10,619 bases of DNA from Oligoflexia bacterium (GTDB taxonomy: Bacteria; Bdellovibrionota; UBA1018). The position numbers and the translations under genes are program-made. The stretch lies in assembly GCA_903858195.1 (NCBI GenBank), contig CAIOHW010000426.1, forward strand, positions 1 through 10,619, in the 5' to 3' direction. The notes beneath the pieces were generated by a model. It was not told the DNA's origin. It did not search any database and saw only the letters and a program-made list of their open reading frames with translations. Below are positions 4,241 through 10,619 of the stretch, piece after piece (positions within the stretch are counted from its first letter, which is position 1; the number at the start of each line of letters is the position of its first letter).

Positions 4241-6184
4241 ATGAAACTGCGCTTTCCAGCGCTCATCCTGCTCCTTCTTGCCGGCACGGCCGCGGCAGGT
4301 GCAGCCACACCCCAGGACATATCCGAAGACGGGGCCATCCTGCGCTCCTGCATGCATGATCTCGTGGCGGCCTCCTGCGTGGGGTCCGCACCCGAACCCG
4401 ATGGCCTGCGCCGGGCGATCGCAAGCCACCCGAAGGTTCTCCAGTGGATCCTTGAGGGACGTGACCTCGACCCGATCCTCGAGGCGGCAGACCTGAAGCA
4501 GTCGATCGGCGGGGGCCTCGGAATTCCGGCCAACCTCCGCACCCAGCTCCAGGCAAGTCCGCTTGCCGCAAGCCTCGCGGGCCAGATCCCGCAGTCGAGC
4601 TTCGAGGAGCGGATGCAGATGCTGGCACGACTGCCCGATGCCGAGTTCATCACGATGGGAGGCAGGATCCGGACGGATGTGGATGCTCTGGATCTCTCCA
4701 AGACCGAGGCCGTGCGCATGCTCTCTGAACCGCGCACTTCACTTGGAATCACCGACGAGACGCTGGCAGGCCTGCTCGAAAAGGTGCTGCCCCGCTACTT
4801 TGCCGATATCGACCGTATCGACAAGACCACGCTTGTACTGGGACAGCTCAAGCTGCGTCCCGGAGCGGCACAGGCCGATCAGCTCGGCGCCCTGCTCATG
4901 GGCTCCGGCCCCTGCCTTCAAAAGCTCTTCCAGCTCGTCGGAAAGGACGTCCAGCGCCCCGACCTCGCGCAGACCATGCAGGCCCTCCAAAACGACATCA
5001 AACCCTTTGGATTTGATGAATTCAGGCGAGCAGTCGAGAAGGCTTCGGGCCGCACTCTCGAGGAGAGCTTTGCATCGGTCGATCCCACCCCGCTAGCTGC
5101 CGCCTCCGTGGGCCAGGTCCATCGCGGAGTGCTCAAGGACGGCTCAGCCGTCGCCATCAAGGTGCGACGCCCGGGCCTCGGCATCCGCGCCGAGCGAGAA
5201 ATCAGGGGCCTGCGTGCGGCTGCCAGCAGTGAGCCCATGGCCCTCGAACTTCTGACCCGGGTTGGCAAAACCGTGATGGAAGAGATGGATTTCAGAAATG
5301 AAGCCCGTAACCTCGAAGAGGGGCTCAGGTACGTGGATCCGAGCCGGGGGATCTGGATTGCCGGGCGAATGGAGGCAGTGCCGGTTGCCGAGGACCTGCT
5401 CGTGAGTCGGCTGGCCTCGGGGGCAAAGCTCTCGAAGTTCGACCCCACCGACCTCGGACAGGTGGCCGTGCGGGCAAGGGCCATCGAGAAGCTGCTCGAC
5501 TCCTGGTTTGATGAGGCCATCTTCGGAAGCGGCTTTTTCCACGGGGACCTCCATCCGGGGAACATCTTCTTTAAAGAGAGCCTCGTCGATCCGGGCTTTG
5601 AACTCACCTTGATCGACTTTGGAAACGCCGGGCGGCTTTCACTCGATGAACGACGCGGATTTGTGCAGCTCGTTCTTGCCGCCCAGGGCGAAAGCCCCCT
5701 AAAGGTGCTTGATACCCTGCAATCGCTCGGAAAAGTGCCCGAAGCCCGCCGCCAGCTCATGCTCGCCGGAATTGAGCAGATCTTGAAAGATCCCGGCACA
5801 GTCGACGTCAGGCTTGACCGGATCCTTGTGCTTGCGCTTGAGAACGGTCTTGAGGTGCCTGGTGGCTTTGTCGCCTTCAACCGCGGACGGGCCTTCCTCG
5901 AAAAAGAGCTCATCTCCCTCTCCAAGCTGCTCGGAAGGCTGGACACACGCGGACTGAACCGGATCCCCTCGGTCGAGAAAATCTACCGAAACCTCACGCT
6001 CAAGCGGGTCTCACGCTCGCTCGTGGGAGGGCTATTCATGCCCTCGATTCGAACCACACAGGTGGTCACCCCCGGCATGCTGGCAGGGGCGCTTGGCGAC
6101 AAGCTCTCCCTGGCGGGACGCAGGCTGGGAGACACCTGCATGGAGGCCTCCAGGAGCCTCGCCGGAGAATCCGCCCCCCGCTAA
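4241..6184 (+). CDS. ABC1/UbiB (AarF)-family kinase-like protein with predicted signal peptide
   Basis: The ATG at 4241 gives 647 residues; an in-frame GTG at 4172 would add 23 non-family residues. The first residues, MKLRFPALILLLLAGTAAAGA, form a textbook Sec signal peptide, with a likely cleavage near AGA-ATP. Residues of about 25-210 match no domain I recognise. The kinase-like part is clear: PLAAASVGQVH with the Ala-rich nucleotide loop at 286-294, the VAIKV Lys at 307, the EARNLEE segment, HGDLHPGN at 434-441 with catalytic D436 and N441, and IDFG with D459. The family's KxGQ motif appears as KLFQ (228-231), with Phe for Gly. UbiB-type proteins are ATP-binding atypical kinases that support ubiquinone and lipid metabolism inside the cell, so an exported version is odd. 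No C-terminal membrane helix is evident. Family certain; location and role uncertain. Confidence 0.85.
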   Translation: MKLRFPALILLLLAGTAAAGAATPQDISEDGAILRSCMHDLVAASCVGSAPEPDGLRRAIASHPKVLQWILEGRDLDPILEAADLKQSIGGGLGIPANLRTQLQASPLAASLAGQIPQSSFEERMQMLARLPDAEFITMGGRIRTDVDALDLSKTEAVRMLSEPRTSLGITDETLAGLLEKVLPRYFADIDRIDKTTLVLGQLKLRPGAAQADQLGALLMGSGPCLQKLFQLVGKDVQRPDLAQTMQALQNDIKPFGFDEFRRAVEKASGRTLEESFASVDPTPLAAASVGQVHRGVLKDGSAVAIKVRRPGLGIRAEREIRGLRAAASSEPMALELLTRVGKTVMEEMDFRNEARNLEEGLRYVDPSRGIWIAGRMEAVPVAEDLLVSRLASGAKLSKFDPTDLGQVAVRARAIEKLLDSWFDEAIFGSGFFHGDLHPGNIFFKESLVDPGFELTLIDFGNAGRLSLDERRGFVQLVLAAQGESPLKVLDTLQSLGKVPEARRQLMLAGIEQILKDPGTVDVRLDRILVLALENGLEVPGGFVAFNRGRAFLEKELISLSKLLGRLDTRGLNRIPSVEKIYRNLTLKRVSRSLVGGLFMPSIRTTQVVTPGMLAGALGDKLSLAGRRLGDTCMEASRSLAGESAPR

Positions 6185-6191
6185 TTTCACC

Positions 6192-6226
6192 TTCAAAACA
6201 GCGGCGCATCAGAGTACTTTTGCGCC
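6192..6226 (+). promoter_or_regulatory. Candidate promoter and start-adjacent hairpin of the FAH-family gene
   Basis: GGCGCA (6203-6208) and TGCGCC (6221-6226) form a 6-bp inverted repeat that abuts the start codon. The region has no Shine-Dalgarno. TTCAAA (6192-6197) and TACTTT (6215-6220) are 17 bases apart, and TACTTT ends 6 bases before the ATG. If this is a real -10 element, transcription would begin at or next to the start codon, giving a leaderless mRNA. The evidence is weak and inferred. Confidence 0.28.
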
Positions 6227-7189
6227 ATGAAATGGGTCACCTTTGTCGCCTCTGATTCTCCCTCTCCCCGCATCGGCTGGCTCCTGCCGCAGGGTGCTGG
6301 CGCCACTCCCGACACGATCGCTGCACATTCCCAGCTCCCTGCGACGATGCTTGAGCTGGTTGAATCCGGCCTCGACCGGGCTCGTGAGCTTGCCTCGCGC
6401 CCGCCCGAAAAGACCTGGAAGCTCTCGGAAGTCCGCCTGCTCTCGCCGCTCCCACGGCCGACCTCCATGCGCGATGGCTATGCCTTTCGACAGCATGTCG
6501 AGGCGGCGCGCCGCAATCGCGGCGTCCCCATGATCGAGGAGTTCGATCACTTTCCCGTCTTTTACTTCACCAACCACCTTGCCGTCACAGGACCTGGCCC
6601 GGTGCAGGTCCAGCGCCTGGCGCTCGACAAGCTGGATTTCGAACTCGAGGCCGCGATCGTCATCGGCCCGCGTGGCAGGAACATCCCCGCCTCTCGGGCG
6701 GATGAGCACATTTTTGGCTACATGATCATGAATGACTGGTCGGCGCGCACTCTGCAGATGGACGAGATGAAGCTCTCGCTCGGGCCGGCCAAGGGCAAGG
6801 ATTTTGCCACATCCCTTGGGCCATGGCTTGTGACCCGTGATGAACTCAGCCAGCACGCACAGGCTTCTTCGTCGGGCGAGCGACACCACTTGAAGATGCG
6901 GGCCTACGTCAACGGCAAGCAGGTCTCGTTTGGAAACCTGAAGGACATGACCTGGACCTTTGCCCAGATCATCGAGCGGGCGAGCTACGGTGTCGAGCTC
7001 CAGCCGGGTGAAGTGATCGGATCAGGCACGGTGGGTACGGGCTGCTTCCTGGAACTCAACGGCTCCAAGATCACTGACAATCAGTGGCTCAGGCCCGGAG
7101 ATACGGTGGTGCTTGAGATCGACGCACTAGGGAGACTCGAAAACGTAATTGCCGAGGCCCCCGAAAGCGCAAGCAACCCGCCCAAATGA
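6227..7189 (+). CDS. Fumarylacetoacetate hydrolase (FAH)-family protein, probable fumarylacetoacetase
   Basis: The 320-residue product has the FAH fold signatures in order: RDGYAFRQHV around residue 82-91 with metal ligand D83, LDFELEAAIVIG with E139 and E141, NDWSARTLQ with D170, and KGKDFATSLGPWLV near 189-202. GSGTVGTGC near 256-263 is the usual active-site segment before the C-terminal strands. The metal-binding Asp and Glu residues are therefore present. The FAH superfamily cleaves carbon-carbon bonds of acylpyruvates; fumarylacetoacetate to fumarate plus acetoacetate is the likely reaction. The direct partnership with a maleylacetoacetate isomerase gene (ATGA overlap at 7186-7189) strongly supports the tyrosine/homogentisate pathway. 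The homogentisate dioxygenase gene is not in this window. The start at 6227 has no Shine-Dalgarno. Other FAH-family activities cannot be excluded without biochemical data. Confidence 0.85.
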   Translation: MKWVTFVASDSPSPRIGWLLPQGAGATPDTIAAHSQLPATMLELVESGLDRARELASRPPEKTWKLSEVRLLSPLPRPTSMRDGYAFRQHVEAARRNRGVPMIEEFDHFPVFYFTNHLAVTGPGPVQVQRLALDKLDFELEAAIVIGPRGRNIPASRADEHIFGYMIMNDWSARTLQMDEMKLSLGPAKGKDFATSLGPWLVTRDELSQHAQASSSGERHHLKMRAYVNGKQVSFGNLKDMTWTFAQIIERASYGVELQPGEVIGSGTVGTGCFLELNGSKITDNQWLRPGDTVVLEIDALGRLENVIAEAPESASNPPK

Positions 7190-7818
7190 GCGGACTCAAG
7201 CTCTATCACTACTGGCGCTCGTCGAGCTCCTGGCGGGTGCGCTGGGCCTTGGATCTCAAGGGTGTGCCCGTGGAGCTCGTGCCGGTGAGTCTCCTGGACG
7301 GAGAGTCCGAGTCCCCCGGCCACGTCGCAAGGCATCCTCTCGGCTTCGTGCCGGTTCTTGAGACCTCGGAGGGCCTTCTCACCCAGAGCTCAGCCATCGC
7401 CCATTGGATCGACGAGACCTTTCCTGGGGCGCCTGCTCTTTTTCCCGAAGACACGTGGTCACACTGCAAGGTCCTGCAGCTTGCCGACATCATCTGCTCT
7501 GACACGCAGCCGGTTCAAAACCTCAACGTACTCCAGATGCATAGCCCCGATCCAGCTCGTCAAAAGGAATGGGCACGCCACTTCATCTCGCGCGGGCTTG
7601 CGGCCTATGAGGAGCTTGCCCGTCCCACTGCTGGAGAGTTCTCAGTCGGTGACTCGCTGAGCTGGGCGGATCTCTGCCTGATTCCCCAGCTCTACAACGC
7701 GGCCCGCTTTGATCTGTCGCTTTCCCAGTACCCGCTCCTTGCCCGGATTGCCGCCCGATGCGAAGCTCTTCCGAGCTACCTCTCGTCACACCCGAGCCGG
7801 CATGAGCCAAAGCCTTAA
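7186..7818 (+). CDS. maiA: Maleylacetoacetate isomerase (zeta-class glutathione S-transferase)
   Basis: This 210-residue GST-fold protein isomerises maleylacetoacetate to fumarylacetoacetate with glutathione as cofactor. The N-terminal thioredoxin-like domain has YWRSSSSWRVRWALDLKG at about 8-25, the zeta-class signature, and the QSSAIAHWIDETFPG segment near 67-81 that binds glutathione. The helical domain carries DTQPVQNLNVLQ near 105-116, as in zeta GSTs, and GDSLSWADLCLIPQLYNAARF near 149-169. The usual SSC of the signature is SSS here, so the third catalytic residue is Ser rather than Cys; bacterial relatives vary at this site. The start ATG overlaps the stop of the FAH-family gene (ATGA), a coupling that fits consecutive pathway steps. 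The 3' end overlaps the copper ATPase gene by 17 bases. The symbol follows the family; maleylpyruvate isomerase activity is a less likely alternative. Confidence 0.85.
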   Translation: MSGLKLYHYWRSSSSWRVRWALDLKGVPVELVPVSLLDGESESPGHVARHPLGFVPVLETSEGLLTQSSAIAHWIDETFPGAPALFPEDTWSHCKVLQLADIICSDTQPVQNLNVLQMHSPDPARQKEWARHFISRGLAAYEELARPTAGEFSVGDSLSWADLCLIPQLYNAARFDLSLSQYPLLARIAARCEALPSYLSSHPSRHEPKP

Positions 7819-9976
7819 GATCAGAATCGGGGGAATGCATTGCTCTTCGTGCGTCTCGCGCGTCGAGCAAGCGCTGAAGCCGCTACCCGGGGTCAAGCAG
7901 GTTGAGATCCAGCTTTTGGACGGAAGCGGAAGGCTCGTGCTCGAGGGAGCTCCCGACTGGAACCTGCTTTCCGAGGCACTGAAGCCCGGGGGCTATTCGA
8001 TCGAACCCGGATCGAATCCGAGGCCTGATGCGCCGGCTGTACCCGGTGCAAGCGACTGGGATTCGAAACTCGCTCCCGCACTCATCACCCTGCTCCTGGG
8101 CTCAGTACTCATGGCGGCGATGCACATCGTGCACGGAAGAGCGTTTTACTGGCTTGGACTGGTCGTGGGGACCACAGTGCAGCTGCTCTGGGGTCGGCCC
8201 TTTATTCAAGGCACATGGCGCTGGATCCGAGGTCATGGAGCCTCGATGGAGACGCTCGTGGGCCTGGGCTCGACGGCAGCACTGCTGCTCTCCGTGGCCT
8301 CGCCCTCGCACCCCTACTTCGAGGTTGCCGTCTTTCTGGTTGGCTTCGTGCGGCTCGGAAAATTCCTCGAATCCCGTGCGAGGCATCGTACCGGCGCATC
8401 GGTGCGCGCGCTTCTCTCGCTCTCCCCCCCACAGGCCCTCTTGCTTTCGGGCCCTGCGGTGAGCCCTGCTCTCCGAACAGTCGATGCCTCAACACTCGTG
8501 GCTGGCGATCTCATTCGAATCCTGCCGGGCGCGCGCATCCCAGCAGACGGAATCGTGGGTCAGGGCTCGTCTTCAGTCGATGAGTCCTGGCTATCGGGAG
8601 AGAGCCTGCCCGTCGAAAAGTCAGCGGGAATGCGGGTGCTTGCGGGATCAAGAAACGGTCTCGGAACGCTCGAAGTGACGGTCTCCACACCAGCAAGGAT
8701 GAGCCTGCTTGCCCAGATCATCGAACGTGTCGAGCGGGCTCAGATGAGCAGGCCCCCCATCCAGAGGCTTGCCGATGAGGTGGCATCGCGCTTTGTTCCG
8801 GCGGTTCTCTGGGCCTCACTGCTGACGGCCATAGGGTGGCTTGCCTTTGGGGCAACTGTCTCAAGCGTCCTGCTTCACGCCGTATCGGTCCTGGTGATTG
8901 CCTGCCCTTGCGCACTGGGACTTGCGACACCTGCAGCACTCGTCGTCGGACTCGGTCGTGCCTCCCGGCAGGGCGTGCTTTTTAAGAGTGGTGCCGCCCT
9001 CGAGTCGCTTGCGCGGGCGCGAACCTTCGTTTTCGACAAGACGGGCACGCTCACCCAGGGAAAACCCACCCTCGAATCCTGCCTCGTGCTCAACTCCTCG
9101 CGGACCGAAGACCAATGGCTTTCAGTCGCCGCTTCCGTAGAAACGGGATCGGAGCACCCCCTTGCCCAGGCTTTTTTAAGGGCGTCGGCCGAGAGGTCGC
9201 TCAGGCTCGATGCGCCCCAGAAAGTCCAGGCCGTGCCGGGCCAGGGCGTTCGCGCGTCGCTCGGCGGTTCGTTCGTTCTGGCCGGAACGCAGGCATTTCT
9301 TCAGGAGCAGGGCATTGTGCTTCCGCCCCAAGCGATTGCCTACATCGACGAGCAGGCCTCCCGCGGCGCAACCTGTGTGGCTCTTGCAGCTGAGTTCGAG
9401 CCTGCCGCCATTTTTGCCTTCCGAGACCTCCCCAGGCCCGATGCAAGGGCACTCGTGGCCGAGCTCAAGGAGCTCGGAGCGAAGGTGCGGCTGCTCTCGG
9501 GCGATCGGAGGGCAACGGCCCTTTACGTAGCAAGTGAGCTTGGCATCCACAAAGAAAGCGTGGATGCCGAGGTTCTTCCCCACCAGAAGGAAGCCAGAGT
9601 CGCCATCCTTGAGGAGTCAGAAGGGCCCGTCGTGATGGTGGGAGATGGGATCAATGACGCTCCTTCGCTTGCACGGGCGTCAGTCTCGGTGAGCCTGCTT
9701 GGCGCCTCGGATGCCGCAATCGATGCGGCGCAGGTGATGCTCATGTCCGGGCGAATCTCGGACCTGGCGCGAGCAGTCGAAGTGGCGCGACTCACGCTCA
9801 GGGTGATCCGCCAGAACCTCGCAGCTTCGGCCCTCTACAACGTGCTCGGCATCCCCTTGGCGGCAGGGCTATTTGAATCGAGCCTTGGAATCGGAATGAG
9901 CCCCGCCTTGGCCGGCGCGGCGATGGCACTGAGCAGTGTGAGCGTGGTCACCAACAGCCTCAGGCTGAGGGCCTGA
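7802..9976 (+). CDS. copA: Copper-translocating P1B-type ATPase
   Basis: The ATG at 7802 gives 724 residues. An in-frame longer reading from 7709 would add residues lying wholly inside the upstream gene, so it is less likely. An N-terminal heavy-metal domain has GMHCSSC at 11-17. The membrane region begins at about 91. The actuator motif is SGES (265-268, where many have TGES). The metal gate CPC is at 368-370. The phosphorylation motif is DKTGT with D422, and SEHPLA (450-455) is in the nucleotide-binding domain. GDGINDA (614-620) is the hinge motif. The last helices hold YN (679-680) and MSPAL/MALSS (699-712), which are the Cu(I)-specific residues of the P1B-1 group. The protein exports Cu(I) from the cytoplasm, for detoxification or cuproprotein supply. 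The gene overlaps maiA by 17 bases, and the next gene starts 5 bases after its stop. Confidence 0.93.
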   Translation: MSQSLKIRIGGMHCSSCVSRVEQALKPLPGVKQVEIQLLDGSGRLVLEGAPDWNLLSEALKPGGYSIEPGSNPRPDAPAVPGASDWDSKLAPALITLLLGSVLMAAMHIVHGRAFYWLGLVVGTTVQLLWGRPFIQGTWRWIRGHGASMETLVGLGSTAALLLSVASPSHPYFEVAVFLVGFVRLGKFLESRARHRTGASVRALLSLSPPQALLLSGPAVSPALRTVDASTLVAGDLIRILPGARIPADGIVGQGSSSVDESWLSGESLPVEKSAGMRVLAGSRNGLGTLEVTVSTPARMSLLAQIIERVERAQMSRPPIQRLADEVASRFVPAVLWASLLTAIGWLAFGATVSSVLLHAVSVLVIACPCALGLATPAALVVGLGRASRQGVLFKSGAALESLARARTFVFDKTGTLTQGKPTLESCLVLNSSRTEDQWLSVAASVETGSEHPLAQAFLRASAERSLRLDAPQKVQAVPGQGVRASLGGSFVLAGTQAFLQEQGIVLPPQAIAYIDEQASRGATCVALAAEFEPAAIFAFRDLPRPDARALVAELKELGAKVRLLSGDRRATALYVASELGIHKESVDAEVLPHQKEARVAILEESEGPVVMVGDGINDAPSLARASVSVSLLGASDAAIDAAQVMLMSGRISDLARAVEVARLTLRVIRQNLAASALYNVLGIPLAAGLFESSLGIGMSPALAGAAMALSSVSVVTNSLRLRA

Positions 9977-9981
9977 CCCGG

Positions 9982-10619
9982 ATGCCCTCCACTCCAAAGA
10001 AGGCCTTCAGCTTCGAGACCCTTGCCTGTACCGAGGGGCACACCCTTCGCGATCCTCTCACCCAGCAACCCATGCACTCAGCCATCGGCCCGACGACCGA
10101 GGCCATGCAGATCTACCTTGGGCCGCTCAAGATCGCCGACCGACTTTCCCGCCCGGGACCGCCTCTGGTGCTCTGGGATGTGGGCCTCGGCATTGCCGGT
10201 AATGCAGCGGCGGCGGTTTCACTTGAGGCCGGCGTGCGTGCCCTTGAAATTCATAGCTTTGAAAACGAGCTGGGCGGACTCGAGGCCGCCCTCGAGTCGA
10301 TCGAGCGGTTTCCGCACCTCAGGCCCATCGAGTCGAACTGCCGGGAGCTCCTCAACTCGCAACAGACCCGGGTGGGTCCGCACCGCTGGCTCCTGCACCG
10401 AGGAAGTTTTTTGGACCGCATGGCGGATGCCCCTGCAGCAGAAGCCATTTTCTTTGATTTTTACTCCCCTCGCGTATGCGGCGCGCTCTGGAGCGTCCCT
10501 GTCATGCAGGCAATCAGGACACACTGCCCACAGACGGTGCTTGCCACCTACAGCGCGGCCACTCCCGTACGCCTTGCCCTGCTGCTTGCGGGCTGGTGGG
10601 TCGGACGCCCCGGCGGAGG
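9982..10619 (+). CDS. MnmC-like SAM-dependent methyltransferase, 5' part (runs off the window)
   Basis: The ATG at 9982 opens a frame that continues without a stop to the last base, giving 212 visible residues, so the 3' end is missing. Residues 31-46 (MHSAIGPTTEAMQIYL) match the N-terminal HSxxGxxxEAxxxYL motif of MnmC-type tRNA-modifying methyltransferases. LWDVGLGIAGN (64-74) is the glycine-rich SAM-binding strand. FFDFYSPR (157-164) and LATYSAATPVRLALLLAGW (187-205) match the later DxFSP and TYSxAxxVR motifs of the DUF752/MnmC family. Full MnmC finishes 5-methylaminomethyl(-2-thio)uridine in tRNA wobble position 34; a stand-alone methyltransferase domain could do only the last methylation. 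GAGGG (9967-9971) is a plausible Shine-Dalgarno 10 bases upstream. It follows copA by 5 bases and probably shares its transcript. Confidence 0.7.
   Translation, partial: MPSTPKKAFSFETLACTEGHTLRDPLTQQPMHSAIGPTTEAMQIYLGPLKIADRLSRPGPPLVLWDVGLGIAGNAAAAVSLEAGVRALEIHSFENELGGLEAALESIERFPHLRPIESNCRELLNSQQTRVGPHRWLLHRGSFLDRMADAPAAEAIFFDFYSPRVCGALWSVPVMQAIRTHCPQTVLATYSAATPVRLALLLAGWWVGRPGG

Noticed and set aside
4918..5946. Long minus-strand open frame of 342 residues inside the ABC1-like gene
   Set aside because: It is antisense to a gene with clear family motifs, is extremely Ser/Arg/Pro-rich, and has no recognisable domain or Shine-Dalgarno; it is a composition effect of the GC-rich codons opposite.
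7709..7801. 31-residue N-terminal extension of the copper ATPase
   Set aside because: It lies entirely within maiA, has no resemblance to ATPase N-termini, and the metal-binding domain begins properly right after the ATG at 7802.

Overview
The window is GC-rich, tightly packed bacterial DNA. The first gene ends as an outer-membrane beta-barrel with a C-terminal Phe, and there is a probable lipoprotein and a Sec-type signal peptide, so the host is most likely a Gram-negative, diderm bacterium. I cannot place it further from sequence alone; a proteobacterium-like or deltaproteobacterium-like lineage is only a guess. There is no tRNA, rRNA, CRISPR array, insertion sequence or phage gene, and no stretch over about 150 bases lacks a gene. 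The content is mainly housekeeping or metabolic.

Left block, + strand (1-2468): the 3' end of an outer-membrane beta-barrel gene, an isoprenylcysteine/phospholipid methyltransferase-like membrane protein, and a DUF4340-like probable lipoprotein that overlaps it by 13 bases. This looks like an envelope-related operon. It runs head-on into a minus-strand HAD phosphatase gene (2430-3122), and the two coding regions overlap by 39 bases.

Middle block (3123-6184): a short divergent intergenic region carries a large imperfect palindrome and a candidate sigma-54 promoter. It leads into a stand-alone CBS-pair protein. Next comes an HU-family DNA-binding protein with a good Shine-Dalgarno site. Its upstream region has helically spaced A/T tracts, and a strong intrinsic terminator follows it. 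After the terminator is a long ABC1/UbiB-type kinase-like gene whose product appears to carry an N-terminal signal peptide. That is unusual for this family.

Right block, + strand (6227-10619): four very close or overlapping genes. They are a fumarylacetoacetate hydrolase-family protein, a maleylacetoacetate isomerase (zeta-class GST), a copper-exporting P1B-type ATPase, and the start of an MnmC-like SAM-dependent methyltransferase that runs off the window. The first two are the last two steps of the tyrosine/homogentisate pathway. The copper pump and the methyltransferase are joined to them by overlap or a 5-base gap and have no obvious metabolic link.

The most unusual items are the apparently exported ABC1 kinase-like protein with an altered KxGQ motif, the dyad and A-tract architecture around the HU and ABC1 promoters, and the recurring AGTAC-type words just upstream of start codons that lack Shine-Dalgarno sites. 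I did not find a clear new defence system or mobile system.
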